From Paenibacillus sp. 19GGS1-52 (GTDB lineage: Bacteria; Bacillota; Bacilli; Paenibacillales; Paenibacillaceae), in assembly GCF_022369515.1 (NCBI RefSeq), contig NZ_CP059724.1, positions 4,774,001 to 4,838,000 of the forward strand: DNA of 64,000 bases, written 5' to 3'. The first letter of the stretch is position 1, and every line of letters starts with the position of its first letter. Below are positions 51,363 to 60,147 of the stretch, one piece after another. The notes below the pieces were generated by a model, which ran no database searches, was not told the DNA's origin, and saw nothing but the letters and a program-made list of their open reading frames with translations. Made by a program: the position numbers and the translations under genes.

Positions 51363-53205
51363 CGTCTCCACTCTCCCTTTCATAACCTTGACTCTGGATT
51401 TCATCCGGAAGTACAAACAGAAAAGTGGTGCCTCCTCCAGGAACACTGTCAATACTTACTTGAAAAGAGTTGCCATAGGTTAGATAAAGACGTTCATATA
51501 CGTTGGAAAGCCCAATATGGGCAAGACGGCTATTTAACATCGACTCGTCAGCGGTATGCCCGGTTGAGGCAACTTCACTCCGAAGCCTTAGTAAGATTGC
51601 TTCATCCATCCCCTGACCATCATCTTCAATCTGAATCGATAACTGATGGTCCATATTCCAAGTCCGAATGCGGAGAGTGCCGCTCTCTTGATGCAGTCCA
51701 TGAATATAAGCATTCTCAATGACTGGCTGCAGCAAAAATCGTGGAATAACAACTCCCAGACTTGTCGAAGTACATTCCGTTTCCAGCTTCACCTCATCAG
51801 CCTGACGGAAATTCAACAATTCTACATAGCTGCTGATAATATGCAGTTCATCATGCAATGTGGTATATTCATCGCGCTGCTGGATGGTCATGCGCAAGAG
51901 CTTGGATAAGGCGAACAATAGCTCCGCGTTCTCTTCGTCCCCCTTCATCATGATGCGCAGCCGGATCGAATTGAGAATATTGAATAGAAAATGCGGGTTA
52001 ATCTGTGATTGCAGCATAGCCAGCTCCGCTTTACGCTTCTGTGTCTGCTCGACCTTGATCTGAATAATCATTTTTTCTACCCGATCCAGCATATGGTCAA
52101 AAGACTTGCCAAGTCGTCCGATTTCATCATAGCCGCGTATACCGGAACGAATGCCCAGCTCACCCTTTTCCACACGTGCTGCCACCATGTCGAGCCGAAT
52201 CACTGGCTTCGTAAATTGGCGGACCAACGCTACTAGAATCAATAGAAAAAAAGCCCCCAGTACAATCTGAACGCCCGAACTCCAGCGACGCGTCGCGCTA
52301 ATCTGTTTGACCGCTTCACGATAAGGCACTGTACTAACGATCCGGTAGCCTCCATAAGGAAGCTCAACGCTGCTGAGTAAATATTGTTCATCCTGATAGC
52401 TGATGAAGCCCGTATCCCCGCTAATCTCCAGTTCTCTCGACAACGTAAAGGGCTGTCCAAGCAGTGCTTTATCCTGTGAAGCCATAACCTTTCCGTCAGG
52501 ACCGATTAACAAGGTCTGCTGCCCGCGCTGATCACCACTAAAGATCTGGCTGATCCGGCTTTCGGCAATACTGACAACTATATAGGCATAGGTCGTGTTT
52601 GAAGATAACTTCAGATTGCGGGCAATCGTTAATACCTGAGGACTGTTGCGCGTTTCCGCAGGGATATAATTATCCAGAACCCCTGCCCAGTACAGAACAA
52701 AAGCGGATTGCTCCCGCACCTTGTCCATCCAGGGCTCATGAAGCAGTGCATTGACGTCAAAGTCAGCATAGGAGTAATTCGTGAACGATTGCCCGTCCGA
52801 AGTCAGAACGGTGACATAGGTTTTTTCCATCATTGTGGTGACATTTTCGAGTTTCTTGGTAACTTCCTTGAACTCCAACAGACTGTTTACGGGATCGAAC
52901 TGCTGCAGCTTGCTGCGCTGCCAATTCTCTTTCAGAATGAGATTAATGCCGGAATCAAATTGAATATAATTCGAGACGAGTACCATATTACTTAGAAGAT
53001 TGGAGATATACATACTCTCCTGCTCCAGAGATCGGTGCTCGTTCTTGATGACCTGGGAGCGAAGAATATGCTCGGTATAGGAGTTTTCGATGTAAAGGGT
53101 AATAGAGGCGGGAACGAACAGACAGAGTAGAGATGCCACGAGAAGCTTATTACGAAAACCGAGTTTCCAGCGGTTTGGAAGCACCGGCATTCCTCCCTTC
53201 ACCAT
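51355..53205 (-). CDS. YesM-like sensor histidine kinase
   Basis: 616 residues. Two possible starts: ATG 53205, or ATG 53190 directly after GGGAGGA. Membrane helix about 20-40, extracellular dCache-like sensor to about residue 300, helix (SGVQIVLGAFFLLILVALV), HAMP, His_kinase motif LQSQINPHFLFNILNSIRLR and HATPase_c (ENAYIHGLHQES, EDDGQGMDE, HIGLSNVYERLYLTYG). Pairs with the YesN-like regulator by overlap. The binding protein upstream probably shares its ligand. Confidence 0.92.
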   Translation of the reverse strand: MVKGGMPVLPNRWKLGFRNKLLVASLLCLFVPASITLYIENSYTEHILRSQVIKNEHRSLEQESMYISNLLSNMVLVSNYIQFDSGINLILKENWQRSKLQQFDPVNSLLEFKEVTKKLENVTTMMEKTYVTVLTSDGQSFTNYSYADFDVNALLHEPWMDKVREQSAFVLYWAGVLDNYIPAETRNSPQVLTIARNLKLSSNTTYAYIVVSIAESRISQIFSGDQRGQQTLLIGPDGKVMASQDKALLGQPFTLSRELEISGDTGFISYQDEQYLLSSVELPYGGYRIVSTVPYREAVKQISATRRWSSGVQIVLGAFFLLILVALVRQFTKPVIRLDMVAARVEKGELGIRSGIRGYDEIGRLGKSFDHMLDRVEKMIIQIKVEQTQKRKAELAMLQSQINPHFLFNILNSIRLRIMMKGDEENAELLFALSKLLRMTIQQRDEYTTLHDELHIISSYVELLNFRQADEVKLETECTSTSLGVVIPRFLLQPVIENAYIHGLHQESGTLRIRTWNMDHQLSIQIEDDGQGMDEAILLRLRSEVASTGHTADESMLNSRLAHIGLSNVYERLYLTYGNSFQVSIDSVPGGGTTFLFVLPDEIQSQGYERESGDDV

Positions 53206-53381
53206 CTTAAAGAGAAAGGGAGTTTTCCCCGTTTTTGCCGAGACGGCCGTATAGGACCTCTTGAAGGCTTGGCGGAGTCACTCCCCTAACTTCTGGGTCG
53301 TTGTCTCTATCATATCAGCTTTCCGTCTTGTAGAATATCCATTCGTCTCTTTATTCGACAAATTTTGCTATTATTTTTCCC

Positions 53382-54746
53382 TTACTTATTCGCATCCACA
53401 ATTTTTTGAAGCCCCTGCTGTGCGTTCTTTATTGTTGTTTCCAAGTCCTGCTGCTTAAGAATGTACAATTCTGTTTCTTTAGTAAAAGCTTCTTCCAGTT
53501 CTCCTTGATAGGTTGGTGGAACACTCAGCGGTGCCGGAAGAGCGTTTTTGATTACAAAAGCCAGAGAATCAGCATCAATTTTATCTGGGCTAAGGGCCGT
53601 TTCTTTGACGCTGGCGATGAATTTATCTACATCCTGCTTCTTCCATGCGGAATATACATTTTGCATTTGTTCACCTTCTGTAGAATACCAGCGAATGAAA
53701 TCGTATGCCTCCTGCTGATGTTTAGATTTATCCAGGATACCTACATAGTTGCCATTTGCAATACTGACACCCGACGGTTGTCCCGTCGCATTCGACGGCA
53801 TCGGAGCGAAAGCGGTCGTAAACGTAGCCGGGAACTCCTCCGAACCGCCGGCTGATCCGATCATCCAGTTACCTGTAACAATCATCGCCGCATGTTGGGT
53901 GAAGTATTCTGAACGGTAGGCAAGTTTCTGGGAAATCGTATCGGCATAGGGTACAGCAATTTGATCCTGTTCAGCTTTCGAACGCAGCTCCAGCGATTGC
54001 CGGATTTCGGGACTATCAATATTCACTTTACCCTCATTAACCAGATTGTTGTTCTTCGCTTGGTTAATTAGTGCTAGTTCCCAATACATTGCCCAAGTGT
54101 GAAAATAGGTGCCATACGTCTTGGAAGGTCCTGATCCGCTGGTCAGCTTCTTCGCATAGTCGAGATATTCTTCCCAGGTCCATTCGGTTGGAACCGCTAA
54201 TCCGGCCGCATCCAGCTTATCTTTATTTAAGAGGACAAAATAATTCTCCAGCGTATCGGGGAGCGCATAGATATTGCCATCTATAGTAGGATCTATCGAG
54301 TATTCGTCTGACAAAGTAATAGCTTCTTTAGCAATTAGATCATTCAGGGGAGTCATCAGGCCGAGGCCGGCACGCTGCGAGTAATCCGTTGCTCCAGGCA
54401 TAAAGGCCACATCCAGATCTTCGCCGGAAGCGACAAGCAGATCCAGCTTCTTCATCCCCGCCACCGAATCACCGCTGTCAGAGAGTTCAACATACTCTAG
54501 TGTGACGTTCGGATGTTGTGCCTCATAGGCCTCCAGAATGGGTGTTATATCCGCCTCTGGTGACCAATGCGCCACCTTAATTGTAACGGGTTCTGCAGTA
54601 GCTGGAGATTCTTCAGTCGCCTCTGGTGCGCTACTAGCGCTGCTATTGGGGGAAGCATTATTGGTGTTAGCCGCCGAATTGCCACAGCCTGCCAAGACGA
54701 CAAGGAGCACACTAATCAATACGAGCATAAACATATTCTTTTTCAT
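53382..54746 (-). CDS. Sugar ABC transporter substrate-binding lipoprotein
   Basis: 454 residues from ATG 54746 (AAGGGG eight bases upstream; a GTG at 54755 lies inside that site). The lipobox is VLAGC (Cys21), followed by a Ser/Ala/Asn linker, then a family 1 binding-protein fold (TIKVAHWSPEADITPILEAYEAQHPNV, LDVAFMPGATDYSQRAGLGLMTPL, AMIVTGNWMIGSAGG, AYDFIRWYSTEGEQ). It probably binds GlcNAc oligomers or a related sugar, judged from the GH20, SIS and NagB genes nearby. Confidence 0.92.
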   Translation of the reverse strand: MKKNMFMLVLISVLLVVLAGCGNSAANTNNASPNSSASSAPEATEESPATAEPVTIKVAHWSPEADITPILEAYEAQHPNVTLEYVELSDSGDSVAGMKKLDLLVASGEDLDVAFMPGATDYSQRAGLGLMTPLNDLIAKEAITLSDEYSIDPTIDGNIYALPDTLENYFVLLNKDKLDAAGLAVPTEWTWEEYLDYAKKLTSGSGPSKTYGTYFHTWAMYWELALINQAKNNNLVNEGKVNIDSPEIRQSLELRSKAEQDQIAVPYADTISQKLAYRSEYFTQHAAMIVTGNWMIGSAGGSEEFPATFTTAFAPMPSNATGQPSGVSIANGNYVGILDKSKHQQEAYDFIRWYSTEGEQMQNVYSAWKKQDVDKFIASVKETALSPDKIDADSLAFVIKNALPAPLSVPPTYQGELEEAFTKETELYILKQQDLETTIKNAQQGLQKIVDANK

Positions 54747-54873
54747 TAATAACACCCCTTATAGTTGATATTCTCCCATGCTAAAGCTGCCGACCCTACA
54801 GTTCCCAATCCTCTCCTCATTATATACTTCAGCTTACCGGGCATTTGGACTACAGCATCTCTTCATCATCCCT

Positions 54874-55701
54874 TCACCCCCCCAAGGCAATTCCATCGAT
54901 GACTTGCTTCTGACCAACAATAAATATAATCAGCAGCGGTACGATGGCGGACACAGAAGCGGCCATAATTAGTGAATAAAAGGCTCCGTTGCGATCTGCA
55001 AAGGCATTCATGCCAAGCTGTAATGTGAATAGGGATTTACTGTTCAGAAATACGAGCGGCGTCTGAAAGTCATTCCAGGTCCAGATGAACCGCAAAATGG
55101 CATAGGTCGCGATGGCTGGACGAACGAGCGGAAGCAGTATAGAGGTGAAGATCCTGATATGTCCTCCCCCATCAATCTGGGCGGATTCAATGTATTCATC
55201 AGAGAGTGAAGCGAAGAATTGTCGAAGTAAAAAGGTACCCAGTACACTGAATCCGCCGAGCAGGATTAAGCCCAGATGTGTATCATACAAGCCTGCTGAA
55301 CGAAACATGATGAATAACGGCACCAAGGTCGCTTCCGAAGGAATCATGTACGTAGCTAGTACAATTGCGAACAGCGTATTACGGCCGCGAAAATGTATTT
55401 TGGTGAAGCCGTAGGCTGCCATGCTGGATACAACTACCGATAAAAGTGTAGTTAACATGGTTACTTTAATCGAGTTCCAGTAATAGAGCGCAAAGTTCGC
55501 TTTCCCGAACCAGACGGATTCGTAATTAAAGCCTGCTCTCCAGGTTCTGGGAATCCACTCGATTGGATATTTGAATACATCAGTCTCTGGCTTGAATGAA
55601 GCAGAGAGCATCCAGAGAAACGGTAGTAGAAACACGACGCCGAGCAGCGCCATGATTATCGTAATTATGGCTTTTACCCAATCGATTCGTCCAGTATTCA
55701 C
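54874..55701 (-). CDS. Carbohydrate ABC transporter permease (MalG type)
   Basis: 275 residues from GTG 55701, preceded by AGGAGGGACAAGG; an upstream in-frame ATG at 55788 would overlap the preceding permease gene. Six helices; the EAA-loop equivalent is ESAQIDGGGHIRIFTSILLP (about 165-184), with ESA in place of EAA. It ends QKQVIDGIALGG, as MalG-type permeases do. Partner of the permease just upstream. Confidence 0.9.
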   Translation of the reverse strand: MNTGRIDWVKAIITIIMALLGVVFLLPFLWMLSASFKPETDVFKYPIEWIPRTWRAGFNYESVWFGKANFALYYWNSIKVTMLTTLLSVVVSSMAAYGFTKIHFRGRNTLFAIVLATYMIPSEATLVPLFIMFRSAGLYDTHLGLILLGGFSVLGTFLLRQFFASLSDEYIESAQIDGGGHIRIFTSILLPLVRPAIATYAILRFIWTWNDFQTPLVFLNSKSLFTLQLGMNAFADRNGAFYSLIMAASVSAIVPLLIIFIVGQKQVIDGIALGG

Positions 55702-55735
55702 CCTTGTCCCTCCTAACAATGTTGTAAGCCTAGGT

Positions 55736-56668
55736 TTAGTAATTAACCCAAAACTTCTGGCTGATCCACTGTAACGCCGTAATGGCAAGCAAGCAGAGGA
55801 ACAGGATCATGACCATGGATGAAGCATAGCCGGTCTGCAGATCGACAAAGGCTGTCTGGTACATATCGTAGACCACCACAGAAGTCGAATGAGCGGGGCC
55901 TCCGTCTGTCAGCACCTTAATCAGCGCAAAGGATTTGAAATTGCCGATAATACCAGTCACTAGTAGAAAAAAAGTAGTAGGTGTCAGCAAAGGTAAGGTA
56001 ATCGAGCGAAATTGCGACCATTTGGTCGCGCCATCTAAGGTGGCTGCCTCATACAAATCGGCGGGGATATTCTTCAGCCCGGCGTTATAAATAATTAGGG
56101 ATACACCAAGATCAATCCAGATCATGAGCAGCATAACTGACGGAAGGGCAAAGTTAGGATCTGCCAGCCATTTCGGAGGGTTGTCCATTCCGAGCGCTGA
56201 GAGAAACCCATTTACGGGTCCATAAGAAGGATGAAATAACACCTGCCATACAACAGCGACAGCCACTACACTAGAAATCTGCGGCATAAAATAGATGACT
56301 TTGAAAGCACCTGGCGCATATACATGATTCGAAATGACAACGGCCAGCAGCAACGCTATCACCATCCCGACCGGTACGGCCAACAGCATAATAAAGTTAT
56401 TGCCGAGCGATTTTAGAAACACATCATCCTGAAACAAGGCGCGAAAGTTATCCAGACCGATGAATTTAATCTTATCGAACCCGGTCACAAAGGACCATTT
56501 GGTAAAGCTTAAAGTGAACGAGAAGATCATCGGAATTAAAGTGAAGATAATGACACCCAGCAGCATCGGGCCAACAAATAAATACCCCATTCTCATTTCT
56601 TTCCTTCTTCTTTTTCTGCTAGGCTTCGTAGCTTGAAGGGTCTTTGGAACAGCCAGCGTCATCTTCAA
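55736..56668 (-). CDS. Carbohydrate ABC transporter permease (MalF/UgpA type)
   Basis: 310 residues. A basic N-terminal tail of about 27 residues (PSRKRRRKEMRMGY) and six helices. EAA loop: EAATLDGATKWSQFRSITLP (about 205-224). First gene of the amino-sugar import operon, divergent from the SIS gene with about 245 bp between the starts. No ATPase gene in the locus, as in the fructan locus. Confidence 0.9.
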   Translation of the reverse strand: MKMTLAVPKTLQATKPSRKRRRKEMRMGYLFVGPMLLGVIIFTLIPMIFSFTLSFTKWSFVTGFDKIKFIGLDNFRALFQDDVFLKSLGNNFIMLLAVPVGMVIALLLAVVISNHVYAPGAFKVIYFMPQISSVVAVAVVWQVLFHPSYGPVNGFLSALGMDNPPKWLADPNFALPSVMLLMIWIDLGVSLIIYNAGLKNIPADLYEAATLDGATKWSQFRSITLPLLTPTTFFLLVTGIIGNFKSFALIKVLTDGGPAHSTSVVVYDMYQTAFVDLQTGYASSMVMILFLCLLAITALQWISQKFWVNY

Positions 56669-56913
56669 GGTTTCCGTCCCCCCCTTTGTGTTATGTTAAC
56701 TCTCATTATAAGAAGCCTGTCTTGATTCCATAAGTCACATTTCTGACTCATTTTAGAAAAATTTTGACTATCTCATATAAAGGTAAAAAATGAAGCGATA
56801 TTGCTCAAAATAGTTGATTTACAGTTAGGAGGGGCTTTGTTATCTTCTAAGCATGAACCGTTGCCCACTTCTATAGAGGAAAGCCGGTTACACATGAATT
56901 AGGAGGAATGACA
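56669..56913. promoter_or_regulatory. Divergent promoter region of the amino-sugar locus
   Basis: About 245 bp, AT-rich, between the permease operon and the SIS gene. Both starts have Shine-Dalgarno sites. I could not find a cre that fits the consensus, nor a clear operator. YesN-type binding sites are not recognisable by eye. Confidence 0.4.
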
Positions 56914-57678
56914 GTGAACGCAAATTCTGACATCATGTCCGCTTATATGGATACTATCATTGAGCTCCTGAATGAGATCAAAAGCGAGCCGCGGGAACGT
57001 CTGCATCAGGTAGCCTCCCTATTGGCAGATCACATCGCGGAGGACAAACTTGTTTATCTATACGGTCCGGGTGGACATTCCAACATGAATGCTACCGAGG
57101 TATTCTTCCGCGCCGGCGGCCTGATGCATATCAGTGCCATATTAGATGAAGGCACAATGATCTCTAATGGAGCGCTGCGATCCATGGCTATTGAAAGAAC
57201 TCCTGGTTACGGAACGATCGTCATTGAAGATAATAAATTAGGCCCAGGGGATATTCTGATCATTGCCAATGCCTATGGGATCAATACGGCTTGTATCGAT
57301 GCGGCTGTAGAAGCTAAACGGAGAGGCGTTATAACCATCGCTGTGACCTCCGTTGGCCATGCTGAAGCTACGCCTAAAGACCATATTGCCCGCCATCCTT
57401 CCGCACAAAATCTATATGAAGTCTGCGACTATTATTTGGACAGCAAGGTGAAGCCCGGCGATGCTGCGCTGCAGATTGACGGTATTGAGCCGAAAATGGG
57501 CTCAACCTCCACCTTTGCCAATGCCTTTTTACTCAATTCTTTAATGATGACGACAGCAGCCTATTTAGGAGAAAAAGGAATTGAGGTTCCGGTATGGCGC
57601 AGCGGTAACGCACCGGGCGGAGATGAGTGGAACAACCGCTTCATTCAGCGCTTTAAAGGCCGGGTTCGCTGGTTGTAA
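56914..57678 (+). CDS. SIS-domain sugar isomerase / phosphosugar-binding protein
   Basis: 254 residues from GTG 56914, seven bases after AGGAGG (the ATG at 56908 is too close to it). The SIS fold is indicated by KLVYLYGPGGHSNMNATEVFFRAGG (about 45-69) and the GDILIIANAYGINTACIDAAVEAKRRGVITIAVTS strand-helix-strand (about 110-145). It belongs to the sugar isomerase domain proteins related to UPF0309. It lies 15 bases before a GH20 gene and opposite the amino-sugar importer, suggesting a role with an N-acetylhexosamine or its phosphate. No known enzyme can be named. Confidence 0.82.
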   Translation: MNANSDIMSAYMDTIIELLNEIKSEPRERLHQVASLLADHIAEDKLVYLYGPGGHSNMNATEVFFRAGGLMHISAILDEGTMISNGALRSMAIERTPGYGTIVIEDNKLGPGDILIIANAYGINTACIDAAVEAKRRGVITIAVTSVGHAEATPKDHIARHPSAQNLYEVCDYYLDSKVKPGDAALQIDGIEPKMGSTSTFANAFLLNSLMMTTAAYLGEKGIEVPVWRSGNAPGGDEWNNRFIQRFKGRVRWL

Positions 57679-57693
57679 GAAAGGGAGGCATCC

Positions 57694-59493
57694 ATGAATA
57701 TCAATCTAATTCCCCAGCCGCAGTATGTGCAAACCCGAGGAAGCGGGCTAATCACTGATATTTCCGTATGGCAAGTTGAACTGCAAACGCCTGTGGCTGA
57801 TTCTCGCTTATCTTCGCTCTCCGCGTCGATCTTTGGCGGAGTAACGAAAACGGTTATTCCAGGTAGCATCTATGCGTTGGTCTCTACTGGACAGCCTATT
57901 AACCTGCGGATGGCCATGCGTGTGGAAGGTCGTAATGACGGTTATGTACTGATTCTAGAAAAAAGACATGTGGAGATTTATGCCTTGTCTGCCTCCGGAC
58001 TGTTCTACGGATTGAAGACATTGGAGCAACTGCTTCGGAACCAGAGTGGCAGCACTTCCCCACTCACAATTATAGATTGGGCAGATCTGCGGCTGCGCAG
58101 TGATTATCTGGATCTGCGTACGGTCTATCCAACGTTTGAACTCATTCTCGAGTATGTGGCTGAATTGTCCAGCTACAAGATTAATACACTAGTCGTCGAA
58201 TATGAGGATAAGCTGCCTTTTCGTAGGCTAGGCTTGCTGCGTCATCCCGAGTTCGCTTTTACGGAAGAAGAACATCGACTGCTTCTGCAGACAGCCTACG
58301 ATAATTTCATCACCATTATCCCTAAGCAGCAGTCCTTCGGTCACCTGGAATACATTCTGAAGCATCCCGCCTACATCGGTTTGCGTGAAACCCCGGAGTC
58401 CGTAGCCGAACTGTGTCCGAACCGCCCGGGTTCCTTTGCGATGATGGCTGAAATTCTGGAGGAAGTGGCCTCACTACACCCGGACAGTGAATATCTTCAC
58501 CTAGGCTGCGACGAAGTCTGGAGTCTCGGAACCTGCGAGGATTGCCGCCAATCGGGACTTACCCGTGAGGCCTCCTTCATTCGGTTCGTCAACCGTTTGG
58601 TCGAAACAACGATCAGTCTCGGCAAAAAGCCGATGATCTGGCATGATATGCTGATGCATGCCACAGTCGAAGAAATTGCTGCACTGGACAAACGCGTGCT
58701 TGTCATAGTGTGGATTTATGGTGGGCACCGGATGAAGGCAGATGCCCGGCAGATCCTCCATAAGCTGCAGGATGCCGGTATTGAGATTATGGGGGCCTCC
58801 TCCGTCCGCTGCTGGGACGATAACGGTGATCAGAACTATCCGGTCATTCACAACCGGATTAACAATATTCTAGATTGGGTTGAACTGGCCCAATCGGAGC
58901 AGCTCTATGGCATTATCAACACGAATTGGGCCTGTCCTTTTTCACTAGGCAGTCCGTATGGATTGTTTGAGACCTCGCGTTATCCGGCGTTTTTCGCTGC
59001 AGACCAAGGCTGGAATTTCCATGCAGATACCCATTCTTTTCTGGAACGATTCTTACGCCAGTTCCATGGCGTACCCATAGAGGAATTGCCGCCTGAAGAG
59101 TGGAATGATTATGTTGTAACCGATTATTATCAATTGATTCCGCAGCTTTTGCCCTCCATTACGCAGAACCGTCTGACCGCCGAGCTAATTGATGCCATGA
59201 TTCAATTTGAAATTCCCGCACAGCGCCGTTCTCCGCTCCAGACCTTTCTGTTCCGTGGAGTGCTGTCGCCGGAAAGTGAGGAAGTTTTTACTTTTCTACG
59301 CGATAAGTACAAGAGCGGGTATGGGGATTTAATGAAGGCCAAACAGAATATGCAGACCGTGCTTGCAAAGCTGCTACCGCCGAGTATGGCCGAACTATTT
59401 ATCATGTCCAGATTTTATCGACCAGAGTTGTTTGAAGCTAATTTGCGTGAAATTATTACAGACCTTGCCATTCTAGATACGGAAGCGGGGTAA
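57694..59493 (+). CDS. GH20 beta-N-acetylhexosaminidase, cytoplasmic
   Basis: 599 residues, no signal peptide. An N-terminal GH20b domain (about 1-125, ending in FYGLKTLEQLL) is followed by the catalytic barrel: RSDYLDLRTVYPTFELILEYV, FGHLEYILKHP, and the catalytic pair in YLHLGCDEVWSLG (Asp-Glu, about residues 270-271), then MIWHDML. It should release terminal GlcNAc or GalNAc from imported oligosaccharides. AAGGGAGGC site. It sits between a SIS and a GNAT gene in one operon. Confidence 0.88.
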   Translation: MNINLIPQPQYVQTRGSGLITDISVWQVELQTPVADSRLSSLSASIFGGVTKTVIPGSIYALVSTGQPINLRMAMRVEGRNDGYVLILEKRHVEIYALSASGLFYGLKTLEQLLRNQSGSTSPLTIIDWADLRLRSDYLDLRTVYPTFELILEYVAELSSYKINTLVVEYEDKLPFRRLGLLRHPEFAFTEEEHRLLLQTAYDNFITIIPKQQSFGHLEYILKHPAYIGLRETPESVAELCPNRPGSFAMMAEILEEVASLHPDSEYLHLGCDEVWSLGTCEDCRQSGLTREASFIRFVNRLVETTISLGKKPMIWHDMLMHATVEEIAALDKRVLVIVWIYGGHRMKADARQILHKLQDAGIEIMGASSVRCWDDNGDQNYPVIHNRINNILDWVELAQSEQLYGIINTNWACPFSLGSPYGLFETSRYPAFFAADQGWNFHADTHSFLERFLRQFHGVPIEELPPEEWNDYVVTDYYQLIPQLLPSITQNRLTAELIDAMIQFEIPAQRRSPLQTFLFRGVLSPESEEVFTFLRDKYKSGYGDLMKAKQNMQTVLAKLLPPSMAELFIMSRFYRPELFEANLREIITDLAILDTEAG

Positions 59494-59497
59494 TATC

Positions 59498-59977
59498 ATG
59501 CCTGACATGCTCGTCAAGCTGTACAATCTGCCAGAGAAACAGGAACTGCTAATTAAGCTGCAATCACAAGGTATTAGGATCAAACGCGCCATGACCGCGG
59601 ATAAACACAGCATCGTTGAATTCGTGGGCACTCATTTCAGCGCAAATTGGCGTAATGAATGTGAATGTGCTTTTTCCCAATTGCCCGTTAACTGTTATAT
59701 CGCTGTGAAAGACAAACAGATCATCGGCTTTGCTTGTCACGACGTTGTGGTTAAGAACTTTTTTGGGCCGACTGGTGTGCTCGAGGAATACCGCGGTCTT
59801 GGCATTGGCAAAGCGCTGCTGCTGGAATGTTTGTATACGATGCATGAGAATGGTTATGGCTATTGCATGATCGGTTGGGTGGAAGAGGCAATCTCCTTCT
59901 ATGAGAAAACAGTCGGGGCCATCACCATCGCGAATTCATTCCCCGGTGCCTATCAAGATATGATTGGCTTGGATTAG
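59498..59977 (+). CDS. GNAT family N-acetyltransferase
   Basis: 159 residues. The acetyl-CoA loop is VLEEYRGLGIGKALL (about 95-109), preceded by the strand IGFACHDVVVKNFFGPTG. YGYCMIGWVEEAISFYEKTVGA is the C-terminal part. It starts four bases after the GH20 stop and ends the SIS-GH20-GNAT operon. Acetylation of an amino sugar is an inviting guess but the sequence does not prove it. Confidence 0.85.
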   Translation: MPDMLVKLYNLPEKQELLIKLQSQGIRIKRAMTADKHSIVEFVGTHFSANWRNECECAFSQLPVNCYIAVKDKQIIGFACHDVVVKNFFGPTGVLEEYRGLGIGKALLLECLYTMHENGYGYCMIGWVEEAISFYEKTVGAITIANSFPGAYQDMIGLD

Positions 59978-60006
59978 CGAAGCAAACAATAACGATTTTA
60001 CGGCAA

Positions 60007-60053
60007 ATAGGGTGTCTCGATAGCCATGCAAATGGTCTGTTGAGATACCCTAT
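60007..60053 (+). terminator. Terminator of SIS-GH20-GNAT operon
   Basis: ATAGGGTGTCTC pairs with GAGATACCCTAT (one mismatch), followed by CTCTATTT. Confidence 0.7.
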
Positions 60054-60072
60054 CTCTATTTAACCCTACCTC

Positions 60073-60103
60073 TTGCAATTGACGTAACGTAAGGTGCTAC
60101 AAT
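60073..60103 (+). promoter_or_regulatory. MerR-type promoter with 19-bp spacer
   Basis: TTGCAA (60073-60078), a 19-bp spacer that contains GACGTAACGT, and TACAAT (60098-60103). The over-long spacer carrying the operator is the mark of promoters switched on by MerR-family proteins. It drives the merR-like gene that begins at 60148, so autoregulation is likely. Confidence 0.65.
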
Positions 60104-60147
60104 AATTACATAAGGCGCCTTATTATACAATGAAATGGGAGTTGTCG

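Noticed and set aside
56669..56913. cre site in the amino-sugar divergent promoter
   Set aside because: ATGAAGCGATATTGCT looked similar but is one base short in the left half site and does not fit WTGNAANCGNWNNCW.
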